This document shows, one piece after another, positions 43,089 through 52,295 of a stretch of DNA of 64,000 nucleotides (positions are counted from its first letter, which is position 1; each line of letters starts with the position of its first letter). A program made the position numbers and the translations under genes. The DNA is from Bin5 sp965207495. GTDB lineage: Bacteria; Chloroflexota; Anaerolineae; Caldilineales; Caldilineaceae. Location: NCBI GenBank assembly GCA_965207495.1, contig OZ242287.1, forward strand, positions 1,612,001 through 1,676,000, in the 5' to 3' direction. The notes beneath the pieces are model-generated. The model made no database searches, was not told the DNA's origin, and was given only the letters and a program-made list of their open reading frames with translations.

Positions 43089-43885
43089 CGGCGGCGACGG
43101 GCAAAATAGGACTTCAAGCTCTGCACCAGTCCTTCAACAGTGCGCCTCTCGGCCACGACCTGCACCGGCAGGTCATGCCGCCGTGCCGCCTCCGCCGTCA
43201 TCGGTCCGATGCAGGCAACGGTCACGTCACAGAGCATGCCGGCTTCACCGCTTTCGGCCTTGAGCCGGCTCACAAAATTGTGGACCGTCGAGGCGCTCGT
43301 AAACAGGACGACATCCACATCCCCCTGCCAGAAGTGCCTCGGCAGATCGTCGCCGCCATGACCGACAACCGTCTGGTAGGCTGCTACCGCCCTGACCTCT
43401 GCGCCGGCCCGTTTCAGAGCCCTGACCAACACCGGACGCGCAATCGCCGACTGCGGCAGAAATACCCGGCTTCCCCTGCCCACCTGCAGGCTGGCCGCCA
43501 GTGATTCAGCCACATACTCCTCCGGCAGCAGGTCTATGACAAGGTTTAACTCCTGGGCAATGGCGGACGCGGTCGCCGAACCCACAGCCGCAACTTTCGT
43601 CTTGGACCGGGCTACACCTTCGAGCCCCATGCCCAGGTCCCGCAGCCGGTCGGCCAAAATATATACAGTGTTGGTGCTGGTCACGATGAGCCAGTCGAAC
43701 TGTCCCCGGGCCAGCTCCGTCAGCGCTGCGTCAAACTCGTCCGAATCGGCGCAAGGCTCGATTTCCACCGTCGGATAATGCAATACTTCGGCGCCTTCTT
43801 TCTCCAACAATCGTGTTAGTGTTGGCGCTTGGCGCAAGGCGCGTGTGTTGGCGATTCGAAGCCCTGTGAGCGTCTGCGTAGTCAT
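43085..43885 (-). CDS. hemD: Uroporphyrinogen-III synthase
   Basis: HemD closes and inverts ring D of hydroxymethylbilane to give uroporphyrinogen III. The sequence is divergent, as is usual, but has LTGLRIANTRALRQAPTLTRLLEKEGAEVLHYPTVEI at the N-terminus, FDWLIVTSTNTVYILADRL, and VDVVLFTSASTVHNFVSRL in the second lobe. Position right after hemC confirms it. I take the ATG at 43885; an upstream TTG at 43930 would extend it by 15 residues without a clear ribosome-binding site. Confidence 0.92.
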   Translation of the reverse strand: MTTQTLTGLRIANTRALRQAPTLTRLLEKEGAEVLHYPTVEIEPCADSDEFDAALTELARGQFDWLIVTSTNTVYILADRLRDLGMGLEGVARSKTKVAAVGSATASAIAQELNLVIDLLPEEYVAESLAASLQVGRGSRVFLPQSAIARPVLVRALKRAGAEVRAVAAYQTVVGHGGDDLPRHFWQGDVDVVLFTSASTVHNFVSRLKAESGEAGMLCDVTVACIGPMTAEAARRHDLPVQVVAERRTVEGLVQSLKSYFARRRR

Positions 43886-43930
43886 CTTTGTTGGTTCTTT
43901 CCTATCTGGATGGACACGGAAATCTGTCAA

Positions 43931-44962
43931 CTATGGCCGGCGGTTCTCATTTGACATTTCTTCGATCTTTGCGATCTGCTCGATTATCTTCTTCGCTCCC
44001 CGGCGTAGCACCTGCTGCCCAAGGGCCCGGCCCAACAGGTTCGCCTCATCGCGTTGGCCGGCTATTTGCGCATCGACCTGGTGGCTGCCGTCCGGCGCGC
44101 TGACCCGGCCCCAAAGTCGCAGGCTTCCCTTTGACTTCTCGTCCGCCGAGCCGCGTGCCTCTACGCCGGCCTCGCGACATTCTCCCAGCGCGCCAACGGA
44201 AGCGCGACAGCCGCCTCCGAGTTCGGCCAGGAAGGCCCGCTCGGCCGTCACCGCTGCGCGTGTCGCCTTATCATCAATTCCCCCGAAAAACGAAATCCAT
44301 TCAGATTCCTGCCGGCACTGCACAGCCAGCGCGCCCTGCCCCGGGGCTGGCAACATCGTCTCATAGGGCAGCGTGACGGCAATATGACTCTCCAGCCCCA
44401 GCCGTCTCAACCCCGCAACCGCCAGAACCGCGGCGTCATACTCGCCCGCAGGATCAAGAGTCTTGCGTACACGCGTATCCACGTTGCCGCGGATATCCAC
44501 GATCCGCAGATCGGGGCGCAGCGCCAGCAACTGGGCCGATCGGCGCCGGCTGCCTGTACCGACCACGGCCCCTTCTCGAAGTACCGGGAGGCCGTCCCGC
44601 ACTAGCTCTCCTGGCTCTCCCGTGCCTCGCACAACCAGCGCGTCCGCCACGTCGCCCCTGGCCGGAATCGCACCCAGAGCCAGCCCTTCCGGATCGTCAA
44701 CAGGCAGGTCCTTCAGGCTGTGGACGGCTCCGTCAATTCTGCCTGTCCGCAGCCTCTCCTCCAATTCCAGCGTGAACAGACCTTTGCCGCCAATGCTCGG
44801 CAGGGGTCTGTCCTTAAACTCGTCTCCCCGGGTCTGGATGATGACCGTTTCTACGGACACGTCAGGATACAGCGCGCGCAGCCGAATAGCCACATGCTCT
44901 GTCTGCCAGAGGGCAAGTGCCGATCCTCGGCTGCCTAGACGTATATGACGAGGGGTGGACAT
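43931..44962 (-). CDS. hemC: Hydroxymethylbilane synthase (porphobilinogen deaminase)
   Basis: HemC links four porphobilinogens on a dipyrromethane cofactor. The 343-aa protein starts with IRLGSRGSALALWQTEHVA, has VHSLKDLP with the substrate-binding Lys, VGTGSRRRSAQLLALRPDL, and Cys252 in LGGGCRASVGALGE, which carries the cofactor. It is slightly longer than usual at the C-terminus. It is the first gene of the operon hemC-hemD-methyltransferase-hemB and is divergent from pyrC. Confidence 0.96.
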   Translation of the reverse strand: MSTPRHIRLGSRGSALALWQTEHVAIRLRALYPDVSVETVIIQTRGDEFKDRPLPSIGGKGLFTLELEERLRTGRIDGAVHSLKDLPVDDPEGLALGAIPARGDVADALVVRGTGEPGELVRDGLPVLREGAVVGTGSRRRSAQLLALRPDLRIVDIRGNVDTRVRKTLDPAGEYDAAVLAVAGLRRLGLESHIAVTLPYETMLPAPGQGALAVQCRQESEWISFFGGIDDKATRAAVTAERAFLAELGGGCRASVGALGECREAGVEARGSADEKSKGSLRLWGRVSAPDGSHQVDAQIAGQRDEANLLGRALGQQVLRRGAKKIIEQIAKIEEMSNENRRP

Positions 44963-45393
44963 TCCAGATTGGAAACGGGCGGCTTGCCGCCAACGCCTTC
45001 TTCGGTCGCGGTACGGACAGTCGGCTCAGCATAATAGCGAAGGGACCTGCTGGCTGAGCACTTCCCAAGACTCCCTGATTCAGAGACGCGGTAAGCATAG
45101 CAGTAGCCTTTTCACTGGTCAAATGCGGCCGCTCTACGTCCAAATCCTGATTCGGTCAATGCGGTCCACTCCTAGAAGAGGACGCAGGACTCTCCAACAT
45201 CCTGTCGCTTCTTACTCCTCCCCACAGCCGCCAATGCCTCTGAGGGCGCGTTCTAGTATTTCCGAAAACTCTTGCCAAATCTGCAAAATCGCACCTCAAA
45301 AATTTGACTCCGATCACAGCCCATCTGTCTGTTGCCGCATCCGCGACATTCAAGTAAAATGGGGCAGTTTTATCTGCAAACGGTTGGAGACCG
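44963..45393. other. 431-bp divergent intergenic region hemC/pyrC
   Basis: No gene is seen. The pyrC promoter candidate lies at 45332-45360. I found no riboswitch-like or PyrR-type leader. hemC transcription must also start here, but no convincing box pair stood out. Confidence 0.4.
45332..45360 (+). promoter_or_regulatory. Sigma-70 promoter candidate for pyrC
   Basis: TTGCCG (45332-45337) and TAAAAT (45355-45360) are separated by 17 bp. The predicted transcript would start about 27 bp before the pyrC ATG. Confidence 0.5.
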
Positions 45394-46638
45394 ATGACGA
45401 CATTGCGCCTGCCCGGCCTCGTCGATGCACACGTACATTTCCGCGAACCGGGCTACACACAGAAAGAGGATCTTTATACCGGCACATGCGCTGCACTCGC
45501 CGGCGGCGCGACGACTGTGTTGGACATGCCCAACACCGTTCCGCCCACTTCCACTCCGGCCGATTTCCAGGGAAAGGTCGGTCTGGCGGAAGCAAAGGCA
45601 GTCTGTGATGTTGGACTGTTCGTCGGCGCAACCGTAGCCGACGTCGATGCCTACCTCCCCGTTGCCTCCCGGGCTTGCGGTCTCAAAATCTATGTCAATG
45701 AAACGTTTGGCAGCCTGCGCATCGAAGAGCTAGGCCTTCTCCATCGCCTTTTCCGGACCTGGGCCCAGCGCGCCGACGAACTGAACGGCTGGCGGCAGGA
45801 CGCGCCGCACGACGGAAACGGGCGCAACCAAGCGGCGCAGGCGTCCGCGGCCGCGCTTGGCCCCGTCGCCGTCCATGCAGAGGAGATGATGGTATCCGTC
45901 TGTCTGACTCTCAGCCATCTCTACAATCTGCCGCTGCACATCGTACACGTCAGCCGCCGCAGTGAGATCGAACTCATCCGCGCGGCCAAAGAGAAGGGCA
46001 TCCAGGTTACCTGCGAAGCCACCCCCCACCACCTGTTTCTGACCGAAGAAGACTACAAGCGCGGCGGCAACCGTTTCGACATGCGGCCCAAACTGGCCTC
46101 ACCTGACGACGTGGCGGCACTGTGGGAAAATCTTGATGTCATCGACATCTTCGCCACCGACCATGCACCTCACACTTTCTCCGAGAAGGGAATGCCGAGG
46201 CGAGGGGAAAAAGATGAGGAGGGTGTCGCGATGGACTCCGCAGTGACCTCGGAACTGCCCCAGAACGGTGGTACACACTCACCGAACTCAACGCTTCCCG
46301 GCGTGCCGGGCGTGGAAACCATGCTCCCTCTCCTGCTCACAGCTGTCGATGAAGGCCTACTGGAACTGGACGACCTGCTCCTGCGTTGCGTCAAGAATCC
46401 ACGCCGTATCTACGGTCTCGCAGAGCAGCCGCAGACCTGGGTCGAGGTGGACGTGGACAAGGTCTACGAACTAAATGACAGGGGCATGCGTACCCGTTGC
46501 GGCTGGACACCTTTCGCCGGCCGGTCGGTGAAGGGACGCGTCGGCAAAGTCGTGCTGAGGGGTGAGACCGTTTTTGATGGCGAACAGGTTGTGGCAAAGC
46601 CCGGCAGCGGGCACGTGCTTTTCCAGGAGCTCTGTTAG
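45394..46638 (+). CDS. pyrC: Dihydroorotase
   Basis: PyrC cyclises carbamoyl aspartate in pyrimidine synthesis. The 414-aa protein starts directly at the metal motif LVDAHVHFREPG (His13, His15, Arg17); the carboxylated Lys is K98 in GLKIYVNETFG. Further ligands are VAVHAEE, HIVHVSRRSE and the catalytic Asp in IFATDHAPHT. The short N-terminus, lacking the usual first beta strands, is notable but is fixed by TTGGAG just before the ATG. The EK..RRGEKDEEG insertion near 265 is common in type I enzymes. pyrB follows after 142 bp. Confidence 0.92.
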   Translation: MTTLRLPGLVDAHVHFREPGYTQKEDLYTGTCAALAGGATTVLDMPNTVPPTSTPADFQGKVGLAEAKAVCDVGLFVGATVADVDAYLPVASRACGLKIYVNETFGSLRIEELGLLHRLFRTWAQRADELNGWRQDAPHDGNGRNQAAQASAAALGPVAVHAEEMMVSVCLTLSHLYNLPLHIVHVSRRSEIELIRAAKEKGIQVTCEATPHHLFLTEEDYKRGGNRFDMRPKLASPDDVAALWENLDVIDIFATDHAPHTFSEKGMPRRGEKDEEGVAMDSAVTSELPQNGGTHSPNSTLPGVPGVETMLPLLLTAVDEGLLELDDLLLRCVKNPRRIYGLAEQPQTWVEVDVDKVYELNDRGMRTRCGWTPFAGRSVKGRVGKVVLRGETVFDGEQVVAKPGSGHVLFQELC

Positions 46639-46780
46639 AAACTAAGAATTTGCCCGACTGGAATTCCTCCGGTCCAGGCGTCGCAATCGAAGTTAACGCC
46701 AGCCCCCACCTGTATCTGTCCTGACGCGTAAAGCGCGTTTTTGGTGTGAGTCGACAACAAGTGGCACAGGAAAGGAGCAC

Positions 46781-47722
46781 ATGACAACCACGATAGAGAG
46801 CTTTGCAGGTGAAGACATTCTCAGCGTCAATCAGTTCGATCGCGCCTCGCTCAGTGCTATTATCGAAATTGCCCACGAAATGCGCGTACTGGTCGAGCGT
46901 TTCGGCGGCGCCGAGCTGTTGCAGGGCAAAATCCTGGCCAATCTTTTCTACGAACCATCCACGCGCACCAGCTCCAGCTTTACGGCCGCAATGCAGCGTC
47001 TCGGCGGCCAGGTGATCCCCATCAACAACGTCCAGTACAGCTCCGTCAGCAAAGGTGAAAGCCTGCCTGACACCATCCGCACACTTGAATGCTACGCCGA
47101 CGTGATCGTTATTCGCCATCCGGAAGTTGGCGCCGCCGCAACTGCCGCCTACTATGCCGAAAAGCCGGTGATCAACGCCGGAGACGGCGTCGGCGAACAC
47201 CCGACCCAGGCCCTGCTCGATCTCTTCACTGTGCAGGAAGAGTTGCAGCAAATCGACGACCTCAAAGTCGTGATGGTGGGCGACCTGCGTTACGGGCGCA
47301 CTGTCCACAGCTTGACCAAACTGCTCCTGAACTACAAGGTCTCCTTCATTTTCGTCAGCCCGGACATCTTGCGCCTGCCCGCTGACGTCCTGGAAGCCGT
47401 TCAGGCTTCCGGCCATTCCTATAGCCAGGTCGATGATCTGCACTCTGTCATCGGTGAAGCGAATGTGCTCTATATGACCCGGGTGCAGAGAGAACGGTTT
47501 ACCGACCTGGCCGAATACGATAGAGTCAAGGATTTCTACGTAGTCGACCAGGACCTGATGGCCAAGGCTGGAGAGAATATGATCGTCATGCACCCACTGC
47601 CCCGCGTCGGCGAGATCAGTTACGCCCTTGACGACGACCCCCGAGCCGCTTATTTCCGCCAGATGCGCAACGGCATGTACATCCGGATGGCGCTGCTGGC
47701 CGCGATTCTGGACAAGGCGTAA
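46781..47722 (+). CDS. pyrB: Aspartate carbamoyltransferase catalytic subunit
   Basis: PyrB makes carbamoyl aspartate, the step before PyrC. The 313-aa protein has the carbamoyl-phosphate loop FYEPSTRTSSSF (Ser60-Thr61-Arg62-Thr63), GDGVGEHPTQALLDLFT and the C-terminal VMHPLPRVGEI. The length matches the catalytic chain; no pyrI is in view. AGGAAAGGAG precedes the ATG. Confidence 0.96.
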   Translation: MTTTIESFAGEDILSVNQFDRASLSAIIEIAHEMRVLVERFGGAELLQGKILANLFYEPSTRTSSSFTAAMQRLGGQVIPINNVQYSSVSKGESLPDTIRTLECYADVIVIRHPEVGAAATAAYYAEKPVINAGDGVGEHPTQALLDLFTVQEELQQIDDLKVVMVGDLRYGRTVHSLTKLLLNYKVSFIFVSPDILRLPADVLEAVQASGHSYSQVDDLHSVIGEANVLYMTRVQRERFTDLAEYDRVKDFYVVDQDLMAKAGENMIVMHPLPRVGEISYALDDDPRAAYFRQMRNGMYIRMALLAAILDKA

Positions 47723-48080
47723 CCGTGAATGGCCCACGTGAATTCTCCCAAGATGCCTCTGCACACCTGTCTCCTAACTTGGCAGGACGAGTTCCCCCGC
47801 CGTTAACCCCCGAATTCGATTATTCTCCAAAAAATTCACAATGATTTTGACGTCATGACTGCTCTCCTCTATAATCTCCTCTAACCCGTCTCATGGAGGA
47901 CGATAAAAGCGCTATCCTTTGTTTGCCAATTTAGGCAACTATCCCACTTCGAATGTTCTGGCATTTGGTGTCAGCAAAGGATTCACAAGTTGCAAAGCGC
48001 GGAGAACCGATTCCGCCCGGCTGGGTCGGATATGCCCAAACTCCCACGGGGCGCTACTTGGATGAAGAAGGAAGGCACGT
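47723..48080. other. 358-bp leader region before fabF
   Basis: No protein gene of note. The region holds a near-consensus promoter at 47847-47875 and a small palindrome TTGCC-AATTTA-GGCAA at 47923-47938. A 13-codon reading frame (47893-47934) ends inside the palindrome but lacks a ribosome-binding site. Confidence 0.5.
47847..47875 (+). promoter_or_regulatory. Near-consensus sigma-70 promoter for fabF
   Basis: TTGACG (47847-47852), a 17-bp spacer and TATAAT (47870-47875) form an almost perfect promoter. The leader to the fabF ATG would be about 200 nt. Confidence 0.7.
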
Positions 48081-49310
48081 ATGAAACGGATTGTGATCAC
48101 AGGCATGGGCGCGATCACACCTATTGGCAACGACCCAGGCACTTTCTGGAAGAATCTGCTGATCGGTAAATCCGGCGCTGGCGCGTTGACACTATTTGAT
48201 GCCGGAGATATGCCTTACAACATCGCTTGTGAGGTAAAGGAGTTCGACCCCCGACAATACATGGATCGAAAGTTCATACGACGCACGGCACGCGCCACGC
48301 AGTTTGCCGTTGCTGCCACAAAGCAGGCGTTGACCGACTCCTGTCTCGAGATCACTGACGCTAATCGTGATGAGGTCGGCGTGATGATGGCCACAGGAGG
48401 CGGCGGCATTATTGAAATCGAGCACGCCACCGAAAAGCTGGTCGAAAAGTCCTGGAAGACCGTGGGCCCATTTGTCGTGCCCAGTGCCATGGCCAATGCA
48501 GCCAGCTGTGTTGTCTCGATGGCGGTCGGCGCGCGCGGTCCGGTCATGACCAGCGCCGCCGCCTGCGCCAGCGGCCATTACTCAATATTAGAGGCGTTTC
48601 ACTTTCTGCAGAGAGGCGAAGCCGATGTAATGATCGCCGGTGGCACTGAATCGGCAATCTCAATGTTGACCTTTGCCGCATTCGGCAATATGGGGCCGCT
48701 CTCCAAGGATACCGACAGGCCGCAACAGGCCTGCCGCCCATTCTCTGTCGATCGAAACGGATTTGTCAGTGGCGAAGGGGCGGTCTCAGTGATCATGGAG
48801 ACCGAGGAACATGCCTTGGCGCGCGGGGCAGAAATATATGCCGAAGTCCTCGGCGGCGCGCTGACCGGAGATGCCTACCACCTCACCGCGCCCGATCCCA
48901 GCGCTGACGGGGCCAGCCGCGCCATAGAGAGAGCCCTGCGTTTTTCCAGTCTCGCCCCCGAAGATGTAGATCTGATCCTCGCCCACGGTACCGGCACCGA
49001 GCTGAACGATGAGGTCGAAGCGCTAGCGATTCGCCAGATATTCGGCCGGCCGACGCCAAAGACCACCAGCATCAAGAGCATGGTCGGCCACGCGCTGGGG
49101 GCCGCAGGAGCCGAATCAGCGCTGGCCGCCGTCATGGCCATACGTGAAAACAAGATTCCACCAACAATCAACTACACCGAAGACCCGGAGTTGGGCGTTG
49201 ATGTCGTCGGCAATGAACTGCTCGAATTCCCCGTTCGCCGGGCCATCGTCAATGCTTTCGGCTTCGGCGGTCAAAACGTGGTAGCCGCGTTTGGAGAATA
49301 CGACGGCTGA
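48081..49310 (+). CDS. fabF: 3-oxoacyl-ACP synthase II
   Basis: FabF elongates acyl-ACP with malonyl-ACP. The 409-aa protein starts KRIVITGMGAITPIGND and has the catalytic triad Cys162 (TSAAACASG), His302 (LAHGTGTELND) and His337 (MVGHALGAAGA), with Lys332 near the last. The length fits KAS II. AGGAAGG lies before the ATG. It is the only fatty-acid gene here, apart from the SDR downstream, which could be a FabG but is not clearly one. Confidence 0.95.
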   Translation: MKRIVITGMGAITPIGNDPGTFWKNLLIGKSGAGALTLFDAGDMPYNIACEVKEFDPRQYMDRKFIRRTARATQFAVAATKQALTDSCLEITDANRDEVGVMMATGGGGIIEIEHATEKLVEKSWKTVGPFVVPSAMANAASCVVSMAVGARGPVMTSAAACASGHYSILEAFHFLQRGEADVMIAGGTESAISMLTFAAFGNMGPLSKDTDRPQQACRPFSVDRNGFVSGEGAVSVIMETEEHALARGAEIYAEVLGGALTGDAYHLTAPDPSADGASRAIERALRFSSLAPEDVDLILAHGTGTELNDEVEALAIRQIFGRPTPKTTSIKSMVGHALGAAGAESALAAVMAIRENKIPPTINYTEDPELGVDVVGNELLEFPVRRAIVNAFGFGGQNVVAAFGEYDG

Positions 49311-49393
49311 AGGGAAAAGGGTTGGAGCCGCTCCGTATGTGACCGGATGAAGCCGCCAGTCAACTCGAGCCGGCAGCCTCATCCGGCGGTTCT

Positions 49394-49798
49394 CTACAAA
49401 ACGCCCCAAATCCGCGTTAAGCCTGCCAGAACCAGCAGCCCTACGACGACGAAGGTCACGGCTCCATTACGTATGCGAACCGTTTCGTCCGACCTCTTAG
49501 TCCAAACCCAGCCGATGTGCAGTAGTACAAGTGCCAGCAACATCGTGAAGGGATGTTCGATCGTACGGGCTGCGTTTGCTCCTATAATGCCCAAACTCGC
49601 TCCAACGCCCCACAGAATCAGACCCAGCAGCAACTGGATATCCACCACAATGATGGCGTACGTCCCTGTGCGCTGCGCCAACTGATTCCACTCCTGCCCG
49701 CGTATCCAACTGAACAGAAATACCACCACCGCTACAGCCAGTGCCAGCGACGCTAGGTAGTGCCAGCCATCGTGGGCTTGTGTAAAAAAGTTGTACAT
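49394..49798 (-). CDS. Four-helix integral membrane protein, unknown
   Basis: I recognise no named family. From the ATG at 49798 the product has about 134 residues (MYNFFTQAHDGWHYLASLAL) and four hydrophobic helices. A longer start at 49861 adds 21 residues without hydrophobicity. His residues in helix regions (QAHDGWHY, TIEHPF, LLHIGW) recall small b-type cytochrome or CopD-like membrane proteins, and heme binding would be possible. It converges with fabF. Confidence 0.65.
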   Translation of the reverse strand: MYNFFTQAHDGWHYLASLALAVAVVVFLFSWIRGQEWNQLAQRTGTYAIIVVDIQLLLGLILWGVGASLGIIGANAARTIEHPFTMLLALVLLHIGWVWTKRSDETVRIRNGAVTFVVVGLLVLAGLTRIWGVL

Positions 49799-49991
49799 TT
49801 TATGGATGTTCCCCTTAAAGCAAATACGTCTCTCGGAATAGGAGCGCATACCTGGCTCCATCTACGATATTATGACACACGCCGCTCATTTACCGTATGC
49901 GATCATCCCGTGAAATAGTTGTTTCGGCGGGCTTCTGGTAGACTTCACGAAAATTGAGTAACAGCCATTTGCACGGCGAACAAACTGTCTT

Positions 49992-50867
49992 ATGTTCAAC
50001 CGTGCTCGATTCCCAGTTCTGTCGATGGGCAATAGCTTTCTAACAAAAATGGCGGAGAGTAAGACCTCCAGAAAACTTCAAGGACAAGTGGCGATCATCA
50101 CCGGTGGCGGACGCGGCATCGGCGCCGCCGCCGGCAACCTGTTGGCCTCTGCCGGCGCATCCGTCGTCCTCACCGCCCGCAGCGAAGACCAGATCGAGGC
50201 AGCAGCCAGCCAAATCCGCCGGGCGGGAGCGCATGCCATTGCTGTCCCCTGCGATGTGACGAATTCCGAACAGATTGAAGAGGTAGTCGAGGCGGCCCTG
50301 ACTCAGTTTGACCGCATCGATATTCTGGTCAACAACGCCGGCATAATCTGGCCGGTGGAGCAAGTCTATGAGGCCGATCCCGAAGAATGGGCCTACAACA
50401 TCCACTGCAATCTCGTCGGACCATTCCAAATGGCCCGAAATGTGCTGCCGGTCATGATTGAACAGGGCTATGGCCGTATCCTCAATGTTACCAGCGGCGC
50501 TGCCAATAACGTCCTGCCCGGTTGGAGCGCTTACTGCGCGGCCAAGGCCGGGCTCAACATGCTCACGCGCTGCCTGGCCGCCGAGTTGCAGGCTGACAAT
50601 GTGGCCGGCGTAACCGTCAACGCCCTCGCGCCCGGCATGGTGGAAACGGAAATGCAGGCCGACATTCGCAGCGTCGATACTCACGACTCCAGCCTGGACT
50701 TCAGTCTCTTCCATGATGCCCATCGGCAGGGCACCCTACTCAGTACCGAATCCGCTGCCCGCTTAATTTATTGGCTCGTCGGCCCATGGTGTCGGGAACG
50801 CTCCGGCGAGATATTTTCCCGTGCCGACGCGCAATGGCTGGAGCAAGTAGAGCAAGACCTGACGTAA
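49992..50867 (+). CDS. SDR-family oxidoreductase (FabG-like)
   Basis: This is an NAD(P)-dependent short-chain dehydrogenase. The motifs are VAIITGGGRGIGAAAGNLL (TGxxxGIG), ILVNNAGIIWP (NNAG), and the active site ILNVTSGAANNVLPGWSAYCAAKAGLNMLTR (Ser, YxxxK). The C-terminus after LAPGMVETEM is slightly extended. Several in-frame starts exist without clear ribosome-binding sites; the ATG at 50049 (MAESKTSRK) fits family alignments best and may be the true one. The substrate is unknown. Confidence 0.88.
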   Translation: MFNRARFPVLSMGNSFLTKMAESKTSRKLQGQVAIITGGGRGIGAAAGNLLASAGASVVLTARSEDQIEAAASQIRRAGAHAIAVPCDVTNSEQIEEVVEAALTQFDRIDILVNNAGIIWPVEQVYEADPEEWAYNIHCNLVGPFQMARNVLPVMIEQGYGRILNVTSGAANNVLPGWSAYCAAKAGLNMLTRCLAAELQADNVAGVTVNALAPGMVETEMQADIRSVDTHDSSLDFSLFHDAHRQGTLLSTESAARLIYWLVGPWCRERSGEIFSRADAQWLEQVEQDLT

Positions 50868-50904
50868 CATTTTTCTCACCAAACTATTTGGAGGCTTAGC
50901 ACTG

Positions 50905-52170
50905 ATGGCATATGAGCGAATCGTCGTTCCCAGCGAAGGCGAGAGGATCGACATCGATCAAAATGGAAATCTGCGGGTACCGGACAATCCCATCGTTTGC
51001 TTTATCGAAGGCGATGGTACAGGCCCGGACATATGGGCTGCCAGCCAGCCCGTGTTGGATGAGGCCGTGGCCAAGGCCTACGGCGGTCAGAAAAAGATAG
51101 TTTGGATGGAGGTTTACGCCGGCGATAAAGCCAACGACGTATACAATGAGATAGTTTGGTTGCCACAAGAAACTTTGGACGCTATCGATGATTACATGGT
51201 TGCCCTCAAAGGTCCTCTGACGACCCCGGTTGGCGGCGGCATCCGCAGCATCAACGTCGCGCTCCGTCAGCGGCTCGACCTCTACGCCTGCGTCCGCCCG
51301 GTTCGTTATTTCACCGGCGTCCCAAGCCCTGTAAGGCAGCCGGAGCTGGTCGACATGGTGATATTTCGAGAAAATACTGAGGACATTTACGCCGGTATCG
51401 AGTTCGAGGAAGGCACCGACGAGGTCGAGCGCTTCAAGCAGATCTTTAGCGAAGCATTCGGCGAAAGTTACGCCAAGGTGCGCTTCCCCGATACCGCCGG
51501 CTTTGGCATCAAGCCGGTTAGCCAGGAGGGTACCGACCGCCTCGTTCGCGCCGCCATCCAATATGCTATCGACAACGGACGCGAGAGCGTGACTCTCGTT
51601 CATAAAGGCAATATCATGAAGTTTACCGAGGGCGCCTTCCGCAACTGGGGCTACCAGACCGCCGACCAGACCTTCGGCGCACAGCTCCTGGATGGCGGCC
51701 CCTGGCGTCAGTTGGAAGCCTCAGACGGCGGAGACATCATCATCAAGGATGTCATTGCCGATGCTATGCTGCAGCAGATTCTCACGCGCCCGGCCGAGTA
51801 CGACGTGTTGGCAACCCTGAACCTGAACGGCGACTATATCAGCGACGCCCTGGCCGCGCAGGTGGGCGGCATCGGCATCGCCCCTGGCGCAAACATCAAC
51901 TACGAGACTGGACGCGCAATCTTTGAGGCCACTCACGGAACCGCCCCCAAATATACAGGTCAGGATAAAGTAAACCCTTCGTCGGTGATCCTGTCCGGCG
52001 AGATGATGCTTCGCCATCTTGGTTGGAATGAGGCCGCCGACCTGATTATCCAGGCGATGGAAGAAACAATCGGTCAAAAAAGGGTCACTTACGACTTTGA
52101 ACGATTGATGGAGAGTGCCATCCTACTGAAATGCAGCGAATTCGGCCAGGCGCTGATCGAAAATATGTAG
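50905..52170 (+). CDS. icd: Isocitrate dehydrogenase (NADP)
   Basis: Icd converts isocitrate to 2-oxoglutarate in the TCA cycle. The 421-aa protein has FIEGDGTGPDIW, the substrate loop TTPVGGGIRSINVALRQRLDLYACVRP with the regulatory Ser, and VDMVIFRENTEDIYAGIEFE. The length and motifs match the E. coli-type enzyme. TGGAGG lies 13 bases before the ATG. It ends in a strong terminator and is close to the sdh operon. Confidence 0.95.
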   Translation: MAYERIVVPSEGERIDIDQNGNLRVPDNPIVCFIEGDGTGPDIWAASQPVLDEAVAKAYGGQKKIVWMEVYAGDKANDVYNEIVWLPQETLDAIDDYMVALKGPLTTPVGGGIRSINVALRQRLDLYACVRPVRYFTGVPSPVRQPELVDMVIFRENTEDIYAGIEFEEGTDEVERFKQIFSEAFGESYAKVRFPDTAGFGIKPVSQEGTDRLVRAAIQYAIDNGRESVTLVHKGNIMKFTEGAFRNWGYQTADQTFGAQLLDGGPWRQLEASDGGDIIIKDVIADAMLQQILTRPAEYDVLATLNLNGDYISDALAAQVGGIGIAPGANINYETGRAIFEATHGTAPKYTGQDKVNPSSVILSGEMMLRHLGWNEAADLIIQAMEETIGQKRVTYDFERLMESAILLKCSEFGQALIENM

Positions 52171-52206
52171 CATCGCTTTACCGCAACCAGTTGCCCGGAT
52201 CACAGT

Positions 52207-52238
52207 GGCCCGCGCACTTCGCGCGGGCCTCCTTGTTG
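52207..52238 (+). terminator. Terminator after icd
   Basis: GGCCCGCGC and GCGCGGGCC form a perfect 9-bp stem with a 5-nt loop (52207-52229), followed by TCCTTGTT. Confidence 0.75.
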
Positions 52239-52295
52239 GTAAGGGTACCTCTCGCAAGCCACGTAGGAGTTTTTGTATCGGACTGAACTCTCTCA

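Noticed and set aside
46391..47764. A 457-codon open frame antisense to pyrB and the end of pyrC
   Set aside because: The plus-strand genes are unmistakable, and the antisense product has no recognisable motifs.
49343..49386. Inverted repeat CCGGATGA and TCATCCGG between convergent fabF and a membrane protein gene
   Set aside because: The loop is about 28 bp and there is no T-tract, so I do not call it a terminator.
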